Source: Lachnospiraceae bacterium (GTDB lineage: Bacteria; Bacillota; Clostridia; Lachnospirales; Lachnospiraceae). Taken from it: 54,842 bases of DNA. The position numbers and the translations under genes were made by a program. Shown here one piece after another: positions 9,091 to 17,967 of the stretch. The stretch spans positions 1 through 54,842 of the forward strand of contig SVEO01000013.1 of assembly GCA_015057275.1 (NCBI GenBank), given 5' to 3'. Below the pieces are notes generated by a model. It was not told the origin of the DNA and did no database searches. It saw only the letters and a program-made list of their open reading frames with translations. Every line of letters starts with the position of its first letter. The first letter of the stretch is position 1.

Positions 9091-9408
9091 TCAGCAATCT
9101 TTTTCTATTTCTTCTGCTAAAAGTAACTCCGCCAATTCTTCATCCGTTTTGTCCGGATATTCTACAAACAGGACAAAGATTCTCTCCAGTACGTCGGACC
9201 TAACCTTGCTAATCTCCCTTCTTCCCTGACTGGATATGGTGTGATTGCGCAATCTTCGCGTCTGCCAAACTAATCGTGTCGTCTGCATAAATTTTCTTTC
9301 TTCCGGCGGCCTCTTCTGCATCGCTTTGTCAAACATTTCTTTGCCCATTCTTGTATGTGATTTCAATATGTTAATTCTCCTCTCATAAGTGTTTCGTGTT
9401 ATGCACAT
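9091..9408 (-). pseudogene. Remnant related to the C-terminus of the Rpn-type protein
   Basis: A 105-codon open frame without a recognisable ribosome binding site. Its end, VLERIFVLFVEYPDKTDEEL, resembles the end of the intact Rpn-type protein (IYTLLDEYPDKADTEL), indicating a second, decayed copy in the same orientation. The nuclease core is absent. Rich in Arg and Lys in the middle. Could be expressed as a small protein, but decay is the simpler reading. Confidence 0.5.
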
Positions 9409-9711
9409 TCCAATGGATGGTTGCTGTGCACATTTTTTACGAAAACGACGGCAGCCGGATGACTGCCGACGATTTCGTCCATCTGATATTATTCTAAATG
9501 ATTTAATGTGACTTTTACCAAAGTCCTAAAAAGAATTTTACCAGATTAGATAAATCCAGAAGTGAGCAAAATACTGGCATGTTCTCTCCCTTCTGATTCC
9601 TGCGCATTCATCGTTTTTTCTATAAGCTTATGAAATCACTTTAAATTCAGGAAAAAGAAGAGTCAAAGAATTTGCTCCCAAATGCCAAAAAGCGCTCCCA
9701 AATGGGTTTTT
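9409..9711. other. Intergenic region with hairpin and short direct repeat
   Basis: No gene recognised. A stem CGGCAG/CTGCCG lies at about 9450-9468 within a larger imperfect dyad. The 11-mer GCTCCCAAATG occurs twice at about 9684 and 9703, just downstream of the kinase terminator. Function of either unknown. Confidence 0.4.
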
Positions 9712-9739
9712 ATAAAAAAATAAGGAGCCGAAGCTCCTT
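9712..9739 (-). terminator. Rho-independent terminator after the GHKL kinase gene
   Basis: Minus-strand stem AAGGAGC, loop TTCG, stem GCTCCTT, then ATTTTTTTAT. The kinase stop codon lies inside the upstream arm. Confidence 0.85.
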
Positions 9740-11042
9740 AAAATATGATGGAAATTATAAATTTATTCTCCTCCATTCTCGTATTCATATAACCGCTGTT
9801 CTTCTCGACCGCCGCCTTTATGTTTTGTAGTCCGAATCCATGCATTCCATCCCGATTACTGTAGTATTTCTTTTCCTTCTGAGTTAATGTTGTGTTGGCA
9901 ATCTGTATATGAACCTGCTTTTCCATCGTACGTATTTGCACAAGTATCTTCGGCATTAACAATTTTTCGTTTATATCTTCATTATACTGATTTATTGCCA
10001 TCCCTGCTTCGAAGGCATTCATCATTGCATTTGCCAATATCGTACACAAATCATAGGATGATATTGCAAACTCTATCGGGAAGTGTCCCCACACCTGAAA
10101 TTGTATGTTATTCTCTGCACATTTCGCTGCATAGTCATTAAATATTGCGTCTGCTGTAATATGTCCGCTATGTATCTCTCTAATTGGACTGACTTGTTCC
10201 TTGGTAATCTGTTTAATATATTCTTTTACTTCCTCCATATTCCCTGATTCTGCCATGCCGTCAAGCACCCGAATATGATGATTAAAATCATGGCGGAACG
10301 CTCTTAGCTTTTCATCCTTTTCTAACGATTTTGTGTAATATTCGTGTTGAAGCTGCAAATATTCTTTACCTAACTCCACTTTCTTACGATTCTTCTCTCC
10401 ATAGCGTAAAATTACAATCGCAGCAAAACCCATAACAAGAATTGCAATGCCTGCACATATGGCAAGAATAAACATGCTTGTTTTTGCAACACCTTTCATC
10501 GGTGCTAAAGCTACACACTCTCCAACTAACACTGCATCAGCAGTAAATACTGTCAATCCAATTAATACAATTACAATATTCTCCCTTTTTCCAGTTGTCG
10601 GCATATTTGCGTATTTGACATACAATTTTGTGATACACCAAAATAGAACTAACAATATCACTTCAAATACTAAAAATGGTAGAGGTCTATTAACCACTAT
10701 TTCATATTTCTTAAAGAATATCAAAATTAATGATACAATTCCTCCCACTACGCCAACCGTGATATTAGATAGTAAGTACCAACCCAACACCGGCAATTTA
10801 TTTCCTTGCAATATCTTTATAAAAAATGCGGCACCCAAAACGTATTCTATAATTGTCACTATTACAGAAATATCAATAAGCACATACCATGCACTAATTA
10901 CCGCTACATACATTACCCAGTATAATATCAGCTTCTTCTTATCTTCAAATTTCTCCTTATATCTGCATCGACCAAATGACGTGGCTATTAACAGGCATTT
11001 CAACATGTCAATACCCTCAATCAATCCAAGTACATATTTCAT
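9738..11042 (-). CDS. GHKL-domain sensor histidine kinase (AgrC-like)
   Basis: 434 residues. About six hydrophobic segments fill residues 1-215, then a short coiled linker leads to the dimerisation segment with His251 in AFRHDFNHH, the predicted phosphorylation site of AgrC/CitA-type kinases. A GHKL ATPase domain follows, with NAMMNAFEAG as the N-box and HGFGLQNIK as the G-box. The start has AAAGGAG upstream. It lies 35 bases after the LytTR regulator and forms a two-component pair with it. No AgrB/AgrD-type peptide genes are adjacent, so the signal is unknown. Confidence 0.88.
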   Translation of the reverse strand: MKYVLGLIEGIDMLKCLLIATSFGRCRYKEKFEDKKKLILYWVMYVAVISAWYVLIDISVIVTIIEYVLGAAFFIKILQGNKLPVLGWYLLSNITVGVVGGIVSLILIFFKKYEIVVNRPLPFLVFEVILLVLFWCITKLYVKYANMPTTGKRENIVIVLIGLTVFTADAVLVGECVALAPMKGVAKTSMFILAICAGIAILVMGFAAIVILRYGEKNRKKVELGKEYLQLQHEYYTKSLEKDEKLRAFRHDFNHHIRVLDGMAESGNMEEVKEYIKQITKEQVSPIREIHSGHITADAIFNDYAAKCAENNIQFQVWGHFPIEFAISSYDLCTILANAMMNAFEAGMAINQYNEDINEKLLMPKILVQIRTMEKQVHIQIANTTLTQKEKKYYSNRDGMHGFGLQNIKAAVEKNSGYMNTRMEENKFIISIIF

Positions 11043-11077
11043 TTATCAATTCTCCTTTTTCTTTTGTAATCTTATTT

Positions 11078-11788
11078 TTATTGAAATCTCCAGCGCTTAT
11101 CAGCATACCGGTCATATTTCTCAAAAAATTCCTTGCGGTATATTCCACCGATTGGGATTATCTTGCCACACCGCAACTGGATTTCGCCGTGTGTGCCTGT
11201 AATTTCGCGCAGATTCACGAGATACGACTTTTGTGCCTGCGCCCATTCATCCGGTGGCAACTCTTCTATCCATTCGCGTAATGGTTTTCGCATCATGTAA
11301 CTTCCCTCGGCCGTATAAACAATGGAATATCTTCGCTTTCCTTCTATGTAGTAAATGCGGTCCGTCGGAATCGTCAGACAATCTCCGTCCAGCTTCTTAA
11401 CTGTAATACGTTCTGAATCTCTTTCCTCATCCAAAATCTGTGTCAGAATTTTATAAATTTGCTGCGCATCCGCCGGCTTATCCATGTAGCCGTACACATT
11501 TTTGCCGAATGCTCTGCTCATGTATTCTTTATAGTTTGTCAAAAATACAATCGGCACCTCATTGGCACGCGCACCTAAAATATTCTTCACATCAATGCCG
11601 GTCATTTTCTTCATCTCAATATCGAGAAAGATTACGGTTGCCTCCATTGGTTGACGCAGTAGCTCCTGCCCACTTTTAAATTCTTTAATCTCTATTTGCT
11701 CATAAATACTGGCAAAATATTTCTCACAAACCTCACGTATATGCTTCCGGTCCGCTTCATTATCATCACATATAATTATTCTTCTCAT
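11078..11788 (-). CDS. LytTR-family response regulator (AgrA/LytR-like)
   Basis: 236 residues. The receiver domain has the acidic pair at Asp8/Asp9, phospho-acceptor Asp56 in IFLDIEM and the conserved Lys in YMDKPADA. The C-terminal LytTR DNA-binding domain runs from about 130 to 230 (RIYYIEGKRRYSIVYT, QKSYLVNLREI). Start ATG 11788 is set by AGAGGA 6 bases upstream; in-frame sequence further 5' overlaps a hairpin and is not likely translated. Precedes its partner kinase. A dyad overlaps the proposed promoter, which may allow autoregulation. Confidence 0.9.
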   Translation of the reverse strand: MRRIIICDDNEADRKHIREVCEKYFASIYEQIEIKEFKSGQELLRQPMEATVIFLDIEMKKMTGIDVKNILGARANEVPIVFLTNYKEYMSRAFGKNVYGYMDKPADAQQIYKILTQILDEERDSERITVKKLDGDCLTIPTDRIYYIEGKRRYSIVYTAEGSYMMRKPLREWIEELPPDEWAQAQKSYLVNLREITGTHGEIQLRCGKIIPIGGIYRKEFFEKYDRYADKRWRFQ

Positions 11789-11805
11789 CGCTTTATCCTC
11801 TGTAT

Positions 11806-11834
11806 CGTATACGAGGTTTTCCCCTCGTATGCAA
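11806..11834 (-). promoter_or_regulatory. Possible promoter with dyad in the spacer, before the LytTR regulator
   Basis: Minus-strand TTGCAT (11829-11834) and TATACG (11806-11811) are 17 bases apart. The perfect 8-base dyad ATACGAGG/CCTCGTAT (11809-11830) largely fills the spacer. Only a few bases separate this from the terminator of the upstream gene. The implied 5' leader is very short, so the promoter call is tentative; the dyad itself is certain. Confidence 0.4.
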
Positions 11835-11837
11835 AAA

Positions 11838-11870
11838 TGCAAAAAGGAGTAGCCCGAAGGCTACCCCTTA
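11838..11870 (-). terminator. Rho-independent terminator after the SEC-C gene
   Basis: Minus-strand stem AAGGGGTAGCC, loop TTCG, stem GGCTACTCCTT, followed by TTTG and a second T-rich stretch. Confidence 0.85.
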
Positions 11871-11882
11871 TCGAAAAATTTA

Positions 11883-12383
11883 TTATTTACCGCAACATTT
11901 TTTATACTTTTTCCCCGAACCGCAAGGACACGGATCATTCCGCCCGATTTTTTTGTCCTTTATAATTGTGTGTGAGCTCTTCTGCTCTTTATACAACACC
12001 TTTCTTCTGTCTTCATCAATCAGTGCATCCCACTGTTCTAACTCGTATAACCACTCAGCTTTTGCTTCCACCATGTTCTTGTACAGTAACTCTTTGTCGT
12101 AACCGAGCTGAACCTGTGTGTTTTCATCCATCTCTTCAATTGGATTTGGTGTAATTAAGCTATCGTTGATACCGTCCAGGAAACCGACCATGATTAACAG
12201 CTCTGTACCAAACTTCTCTGCCAGTTCTTTTACGGTGCCGGTTACTACTTCGTCCGGATTTGCTAAAATTTGTTCATAAATTCCTTTTTCAATGTTAAAA
12301 TAGTTTGCCCAGAACATGTCGCTTTCTCGCTGGGTTCTCTGCGCTTGATATGCGCTCTCTCTCCATGTTTCAAGTAATGTCAT
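11883..12383 (-). CDS. SEC-C motif protein
   Basis: 166 residues. The C-terminus [20 protein letters not shown] is the zinc-binding SEC-C motif known from the SecA tail, which contacts SecB and ribosomes. The N-terminal ~110 residues are helical and not recognised as SecA or any named domain. Stand-alone SEC-C proteins are common and mostly uncharacterised. Co-directional with the lipoprotein gene 15 bases upstream, and ends in a strong terminator. Confidence 0.75.
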   Translation of the reverse strand: MTLLETWRESAYQAQRTQRESDMFWANYFNIEKGIYEQILANPDEVVTGTVKELAEKFGTELLIMVGFLDGINDSLITPNPIEEMDENTQVQLGYDKELLYKNMVEAKAEWLYELEQWDALIDEDRRKVLYKEQKSSHTIIKDKKIGRNDPCPCGSGKKYKKCCGK

Positions 12384-12398
12384 GCTTATTCTTCCTTT

Positions 12399-13004
12399 CT
12401 AGTGATTATGTTTTTCTTCGACTACATATTCGAGATTTCCATTCGGCGCGGATGCATCGTAATTTCCCTTTAACACCTGTGCACCGGTAGTCGCATTAAT
12501 ATATATTTTTTCTGTCATACCGACTGCGGTATACTCGGTATGCTGAAATCCGTCAATTTCCACGTTGTTGCCGGTTTTTGTGAATGATGTATACGCTCCT
12601 TCAAAAGCGTCCGTCAAAATCGCTTCTGCTTTTTCATCGGTAATCATCCTTTGCAGAATCTTTCCGCCGTTTGCTGAAACTGTCATATAATCGTTTATCC
12701 ACTCTACTGACGAAACATACTCAGTCTTGTCTGTGGATACGATAAATCGATATGCCTTCTCATCTTCCACAGTGACTTCTTCCACAAATTCAGCCGTACT
12801 TCCTGCAAACTCACTCTCCATAAGAGCCTTGGCTCCCTCCACGGTAAGTTCTTTGTCGCCCTGCTCATCCGCAGTGTTCTCCTGGGCGGTCGTACTCGGC
12901 ATGACCCATTCAATATCTTTATGATCTTTCTCACCACAGCCTGCGGTCAAAATCAGCATTCCGGTTACCATAGAAAGGCAACCGACTCTTTTTAATGTTT
13001 TCAA
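12399..13004 (-). CDS. Putative secreted lipoprotein of unknown function
   Basis: 201 residues beginning with a basic N-terminus and hydrophobic stretch ending at a lipobox (LTAGC, Cys23), so predicted to be anchored outside the membrane. The mature part has two similar alpha/beta-looking segments; no family is recognised with confidence. The start is a TTG at 13004, 5 bases after AGAGGTG; no better ATG or GTG exists. A small ATGAGG/CCTCAT hairpin lies just upstream of the binding site. Probably co-transcribed with the SEC-C gene. Confidence 0.65.
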   Translation of the reverse strand: MKTLKRVGCLSMVTGMLILTAGCGEKDHKDIEWVMPSTTAQENTADEQGDKELTVEGAKALMESEFAGSTAEFVEEVTVEDEKAYRFIVSTDKTEYVSSVEWINDYMTVSANGGKILQRMITDEKAEAILTDAFEGAYTSFTKTGNNVEIDGFQHTEYTAVGMTEKIYINATTGAQVLKGNYDASAPNGNLEYVVEEKHNH

Positions 13005-13058
13005 AATAACACCTCTCTCATTATGAGGGCCTGCCTCATATTGTGTGTTTTATTTGAA

Positions 13059-13083
13059 ATGGAGCTGCAGTACACAGCTCCAT
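13059..13083 (-). terminator. Hairpin downstream of purA, possible terminator
   Basis: Minus-strand arms ATGGAGCTG and CAGCTCCAT enclose a 7-base loop just past the purA stop. The T-tract is poor (TTCAAAT), so termination strength is uncertain. Confidence 0.5.
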
Positions 13084-13099
13084 CCAATCTCTTTACTAA

Positions 13100-14377
13100 T
13101 TACTTTCTTCGGATGATTTCATCTCTTCTCGGTCCATTACTTACTAAGGTAATCGGTACTTCAAGTTCCTTCTCGATGAATTCGATGTATTTCTTACAGT
13201 TCTCAGGCAACTCGTCATAATTCTTAATACCGCGGATTTCCTGCTTCCAACCCGGAAGCTTTACATATACCGGTTTAGCTTTCTTCAACTGTACCGTTGC
13301 CGGGAAATCTCTGGTTACTTTGCCGTCGATTTCATAGCCGACACAAACCGGAATCTCATCAAGATAACCGAGTACGTCAAGTACGGTTAATGCAACTTCC
13401 GTCGCACCCTGAATCTTACAGCCGTAACGGGAAGCTACTGCGTCGAACCAGCCCATACGTCTCGGTCTGCCGGTCGTTGCACCGAACTCACCGCCATCAC
13501 CGCCGCGTCTTCTCAATTCATCAGCTTCCTCACCGAAGATTTCGCTAACAAACTCACCTGCACCTACTGCACTGGAGTAGGCCTTTACAACAGTAACGAT
13601 GTCCTTGATTTCGTACGGTGGGATACCACAGCCAATGGCGCCGTATGCGGCAATCGTATGAGAAGATGTTACCATCGGATAGATTCCGAAATCCGGATCC
13701 TTTAAGGAACCAAGCTGACCCTCTAATAAGAGACGCTTGCCATCCTTTAATGCATCACGCAGGTATGTAACCACATCGCAAACATAAGGAGCAACCATAT
13801 CGCGGTATTCTCTTAATGTTGCCAAAAGTTCTTCTTCTACGATCAACGGCTTATGATATAAATGCTCTAAGATAACATTCTTCTGCTCACAAACTCTCTT
13901 AACCTTTTCCTGCAATGTTTCATCATCAAACAATTCAGAAACTTGGAAACCAATCTTTGCGTACTTATCGGAGTAGAACGGTGCGATACCGGACTTCGTA
14001 GAACCGAAGGAGTTACCACCCAAACGTTCTTCTTCGTACGCGTCAAATAAAATATGATATGGCATAACAATCTGAGCTCTGTCAGAAACTAAAATGCGCG
14101 GCTGCGGAACACCCTTATCCACAATTTCCTTTACTTCCTTTACAAGCCAAGGAATGTTGAGTGCTACACCGTTACCGATAATACATGTGGTGTGATCGTA
14201 GAACACACCGGATGGCAATAAGTGTAATGCAAATTTACCGTATTCGTTGATAATTGTGTGGCCTGCATTGCTACCGCCCTGGAATCGGATAATAATATCG
14301 GACTCCTCAGCTAACATATCTGTAATCTTACCTTTGCCCTCGTCGCCCCAGTTGGCGCCGACAATTGCTTTTACCAT
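13100..14377 (-). CDS. purA: Adenylosuccinate synthetase
   Basis: 425-residue GTP-dependent enzyme joining IMP and aspartate in AMP synthesis. The N-terminal GANWGDEGKGK carries the catalytic Asp and phosphate loop, and His41 in GGSNAGHTI is the second catalytic residue. Further motifs GATTGRPRRMGWFDA and the NKKD-like end are present. Full length for the family. AAGGAGG precedes the ATG. No other purine genes are adjacent. Confidence 0.96.
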   Translation of the reverse strand: MVKAIVGANWGDEGKGKITDMLAEESDIIIRFQGGSNAGHTIINEYGKFALHLLPSGVFYDHTTCIIGNGVALNIPWLVKEVKEIVDKGVPQPRILVSDRAQIVMPYHILFDAYEEERLGGNSFGSTKSGIAPFYSDKYAKIGFQVSELFDDETLQEKVKRVCEQKNVILEHLYHKPLIVEEELLATLREYRDMVAPYVCDVVTYLRDALKDGKRLLLEGQLGSLKDPDFGIYPMVTSSHTIAAYGAIGCGIPPYEIKDIVTVVKAYSSAVGAGEFVSEIFGEEADELRRRGGDGGEFGATTGRPRRMGWFDAVASRYGCKIQGATEVALTVLDVLGYLDEIPVCVGYEIDGKVTRDFPATVQLKKAKPVYVKLPGWKQEIRGIKNYDELPENCKKYIEFIEKELEVPITLVSNGPRRDEIIRRK

Positions 14378-14532
14378 AGTAGATTTTCCTCCTTAATTGC
14401 GCGTCCTGTTTTACTTGTGCATTTTGACGCGGTCATTAATTATTATACAACACATCTTTTTTTCCCGCAAGACTTTAATCTCGTATTTTCGCGGCTTTCC
14501 TGCAGCATTTTCGTAATAACAGAGGCAAAATG

Positions 14533-15993
14533 CTACTGTCCCTGATATTTTCTGTGGTTGTCAAGAATCTGCTTCTTTAGGTGATAAAGTTCATTTGATA
14601 AATCGATGTGCACTCTGTGCGGATTTACAAGACGTCTCGTTTCATCCCAAAGTGTGTTCAATTCTTTTTCGCAGTACGCACGGATTTCCATAACAGATGG
14701 CGACTGATATACGCAGATACCGTCCTTGAAAATCGGCACCAGCAGTTCTCTTACCTCGTAAGTGTTTTCTTCGAGGAATGTCTTTTTCCAGGTATCGACC
14801 GGGTCAAAGAGCATCAGCGAGTTGGCTGCATCATATGTTTCATGCGCAAGCGCAATCAAGTCGGCGTTAATTTTGCCGGTCGCCTTATCATAAATACGGA
14901 AAACGGTCTTATCGCCCGGGTTCGTAATCTTGTCCGTGTTTTCAGACAGCTTAATCTTCGGCTGGAACTTGCCGCTGCCCCGGTCATAAATCGCCGCCAG
15001 CTTGTAAACACCGCCGAAAGCAGGGCAATCCTTGGAAGTAATCAGGTTCGTACCCACGCCCCAGGAAGTAATCTTTGCGCCCTGTGTCTTTAAGCTGTCA
15101 ATCAGGTATTCATCTAAGTCTGACGATGCGGAAATCACACAATCGGTAAATCCGGCTTCATCGAGCATCTTTCTTGCCATCTTGGATAAGTATGCAAGGT
15201 CACCGCTGTCTAAGCGGATACCGTAATTTTTAAGTTCGATGCCGGCTTCCCGCATCTCGCTGAACACGCGAATCGCGTTCGGCACACCCGACTTTAAGGT
15301 ATCGTAAGTATCTACCAACAAAATGCAGGCGTTCGGATACATGTTCGCATAGGTCTTAAATGCGGTGTATTCATCTTCAAAACTCATAATCCAGCTATGT
15401 GCATGTGTGCCCTTTACCGGTACGTCAAACATACGGCCGGCCAACACGTTGGACGTGCCGATACAACCGCCGATCATCGCTGCTCTGGCGCCGTAAATAC
15501 CGGCATCCGGTCCCTGCGCACGGCGTAAACCAAACTCCATAATGCCGTCGCCCTGCGCAGCATATACTACGCGGCTGGCTTTCGTCGCAATTAAGCTTTG
15601 ATGGTTTACAATATTCAAAATAGCGGTCTCTATTAGCTGTGCTTCCATAATCGGTGCCACAATCTTTAAAAGCGGCTCTTTCGGAAATACAACCGTACCT
15701 TCCGGAATCGCGTAGATATCGCCTGTGAAATGGAAGGATGAGAGATATTTTAAAAATTCTTCTTTAAAAATACCGAGACTTCTTAAATACTCGACATCTT
15801 CGTAAGAAAACTTCAGGTTTTTAATATACTCGATAACCTGTTCCAGACCGCAGGCAATCGCGTAGCCGCTGTCGCACGGGTTTTTCCGATAGAACATATC
15901 AAAAACCACTTTCTCGTTCGCCTGGTTATTGTAATAACCCTGCATCATTGTTAATTCGTACAAGTCGGTCAATAATGTAAGACTTCTTGCCAT
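14533..15993 (-). CDS. pncB: Nicotinate phosphoribosyltransferase
   Basis: 486 residues. Makes nicotinate mononucleotide from nicotinate and PRPP in the NAD salvage route. Family motifs are LTDLYELTMMQGY at the N-terminus, GLRRAQGPDAG, KGTHAHSWIM with the catalytic His, and GIRLDSGDLAYLS. Length fits the longer Gram-positive type. AGAGG precedes the ATG at 15993, with an unusually structured leader upstream. No other NAD genes are nearby. Confidence 0.94.
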   Translation of the reverse strand: MARSLTLLTDLYELTMMQGYYNNQANEKVVFDMFYRKNPCDSGYAIACGLEQVIEYIKNLKFSYEDVEYLRSLGIFKEEFLKYLSSFHFTGDIYAIPEGTVVFPKEPLLKIVAPIMEAQLIETAILNIVNHQSLIATKASRVVYAAQGDGIMEFGLRRAQGPDAGIYGARAAMIGGCIGTSNVLAGRMFDVPVKGTHAHSWIMSFEDEYTAFKTYANMYPNACILLVDTYDTLKSGVPNAIRVFSEMREAGIELKNYGIRLDSGDLAYLSKMARKMLDEAGFTDCVISASSDLDEYLIDSLKTQGAKITSWGVGTNLITSKDCPAFGGVYKLAAIYDRGSGKFQPKIKLSENTDKITNPGDKTVFRIYDKATGKINADLIALAHETYDAANSLMLFDPVDTWKKTFLEENTYEVRELLVPIFKDGICVYQSPSVMEIRAYCEKELNTLWDETRRLVNPHRVHIDLSNELYHLKKQILDNHRKYQGQ

Positions 15994-16150
15994 AAATTAT
16001 CCTCTGTACCTTTCGTACAGTTTTCCTTTCTTTTAGGAGGACTCCTCTTACCTGCGCCGTAGAGCAGCTTTCAAAACCCGTGTGGTTTTTACTTCAAGGC
16101 GCCTCGCTATTTATTTGATCTGCAGACGTATCTGCAGAGAATAAACAAGC
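15994..16150 (-). other. Hairpin-rich leader of pncB
   Basis: Minus-strand order: TCTGCAGA/TCTGCAGA around TACG (16119-16138, possibly the end of the upstream gene's transcript), AAAACC/GGTTTT (16073-16089), AGGAG/CTCCT (16035-16046), and CTGTAC/GTACAG (16004-16020) ending 1-2 bases before the pncB ribosome binding site. It matches no riboswitch class I can recognise. Confidence 0.45.
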
Positions 16151-16834
16151 TTAATTGTTTGTTGCCAACAGATTCAGCTTTTTCGTGTAGTGAATCAATC
16201 GGACACAAACATAAACAACTGCCGCCATCTCGCCGATTAAGTATATGTACCACATAATCTCAAACCACGAGAACGACATAAGAAATGAGGTAATCACTTC
16301 GGCCACAAAGAAGAAACCGAATGTCTCCGCCCCGAAGCGCAAATCTTTGCCGACCTCCATATAAACGTAATCATCCACCTGCTTTTGCATACCGGCAGCC
16401 AGTGCTCGCAAGAGCACGATTTTTGCCACGGCCTGCGTGATAAAACAAATGTAGGTAGCAAAGAACAGCATCTTTGCTTTTAAGAGATACGGCAAAAAAG
16501 GCAATGCCAAACATAAAACTGCCGCAACAAGCGCTGCAACCTTCATTTTTTTAAAGTTGGCAGCGAACGGCTCACACTTGCCGGCAACCAGCGCTAATAG
16601 GAAACATCCGACTGCATTTAGGATAAACTGCGGACGGATCTGCGTCCCTAAAATGTGAAAAGAAAATCTGGACCAAATGTCGGTATACAGAATCTCTCCT
16701 TCCACATAACCGACAAATTCATCATATCTTACCTCATCCCACGCAAGGCCCGGATAATCGCCGCCGACCCTCAAAAACGGGAGCACGACAAACGCCAGTA
16801 AAAGTCCTGGCACGATCCATTTTATATATTTCAT
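16151..16834 (-). CDS. Polytopic membrane protein, unknown function
   Basis: 227 residues. A hydrophobic N-terminal segment, an extracytoplasmic-looking loop rich in Asp/Tyr (about residues 25-65), then about four to five further membrane helices. No family recognised. The start overlaps the stop of the upstream membrane-protein gene by 4 bases (ATGA), implying translational coupling and a joint function. Confidence 0.7.
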   Translation of the reverse strand: MKYIKWIVPGLLLAFVVLPFLRVGGDYPGLAWDEVRYDEFVGYVEGEILYTDIWSRFSFHILGTQIRPQFILNAVGCFLLALVAGKCEPFAANFKKMKVAALVAAVLCLALPFLPYLLKAKMLFFATYICFITQAVAKIVLLRALAAGMQKQVDDYVYMEVGKDLRFGAETFGFFFVAEVITSFLMSFSWFEIMWYIYLIGEMAAVVYVCVRLIHYTKKLNLLATNN

Positions 16835-17718
16835 CGTCTCTTAGCCTCTTCAATCTTTCTTCTTCGTTCGCGGATTTCCGCGTTCGCTGCCTTGCGGAGC
16901 CTCTTTTGTTCTTTGTAATTCATCTTGCGGATATAGCGGTCACTGTTGTGATAAATTTCCAGCAACGACTGCTGTGCCACTTCATTGCGCACCGCAAACT
17001 CAGACATCTGCACAACCTTCCATACAAACCATGCGGTTAAGAAGAAAAGAATTATGTTATACGCCATCGTCACGCCGCCGACCAAAACCCATGTCGTTAT
17101 GCCGACAATCGCCTGCACGACAAACATCAAAAACCACACCAAGAGCAGAATTCTGCGATCCTGACGATAATTTACGCGGTCAAGGCACTGGCATAAACCC
17201 GCCACAAAGAAATAGGAAACGCTCACTTTCATAAAGAAGTTCGCAATACCGATAAAGAATGCCACCCACATCAGCCGTTCGCCGCTAAGCACATAAGGCG
17301 CCAGACAAATCACTGCCTTCATCACAATCGCCGCAACCGCGCTCACATAACCAAGCGTGAAAAATGTGCCTCTGCGCTTCTTCAAACGGAAGCAGGCGTA
17401 TGCCATCAATGCAAGACCGATAAAGTCATTAAATAAATCCATGCGGGTATCCCAACGCACACCGTCCATCGTCAGCTTACCGGAATCAACATATGCCCTC
17501 ATTTCTTCTCCCAACTCGCCGTACGTCATGCCGAGGTAGGTAGCAGTCGCGCCGTAGTGCGTATTCAGTGTGTATAACTGTGTCGCCGGAATGACCGAGC
17601 CGTTGGAATTATACGTCGGATAACCGAAGTCCATCGGTATCGTTAATTTCATAACCAAAAAGATCAGACCTACTAAAAAAATGTAGATACTTACCTTGTC
17701 TTGTGTCTTTGTATCCAT
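16831..17718 (-). CDS. Polytopic membrane protein, unknown function
   Basis: 295 residues. One N-terminal membrane helix, a polar loop of about 70 residues (LYTLNTHYGATATYLGMTYG), then about five helices and a strongly basic, probably cytoplasmic tail (KEQKRLRKAANAEIRERRRK). Start at 17718 is supported by GGAGG six bases upstream. Translationally coupled to the next gene. No homologue with known function recognised; the pair may form one membrane complex. Confidence 0.7.
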   Translation of the reverse strand: MDTKTQDKVSIYIFLVGLIFLVMKLTIPMDFGYPTYNSNGSVIPATQLYTLNTHYGATATYLGMTYGELGEEMRAYVDSGKLTMDGVRWDTRMDLFNDFIGLALMAYACFRLKKRRGTFFTLGYVSAVAAIVMKAVICLAPYVLSGERLMWVAFFIGIANFFMKVSVSYFFVAGLCQCLDRVNYRQDRRILLLVWFLMFVVQAIVGITTWVLVGGVTMAYNIILFFLTAWFVWKVVQMSEFAVRNEVAQQSLLEIYHNSDRYIRKMNYKEQKRLRKAANAEIRERRRKIEEAKRR

Positions 17719-17872
17719 AAAAACCTCCGTTTTATCTATTTCCCTCCGATATCCTATCACTATCTAAAAATTCTAACACAGATTTCCACAATTATCAATA
17801 AATTGCGTCCGGCAAAATTTTATTTTAGACAAATTTTATAACTCCGTGCCGGCCGCACAGGGCTTCGCTTCC

Positions 17873-17901
17873 TTGACACACCTTTTTGCTTTTGATATAC
17901 T
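17873..17901 (+). promoter_or_regulatory. Sigma-A promoter for the PlsC gene
   Basis: TTGACA (17873-17878), 17-base spacer, TATACT (17896-17901). The leader of about 60 bases carries GCAGGATTTT twice (17933 and 17942) just before GGAGG. Confidence 0.75.
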
Positions 17902-17967
17902 ATCTTTTGCCAATCCTTTGGCAACGCGCAGGATTTTACCTGCAGGATTTTGGAGGAATCATTGAAT

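Noticed and set aside
9560-9625. Minus-strand 21-codon frame beginning MNAQESEGRE as a possible signal peptide gene for the GHKL kinase
   Set aside because: No ribosome binding site, hydrophilic, no precursor-like features, and located after the kinase terminator.
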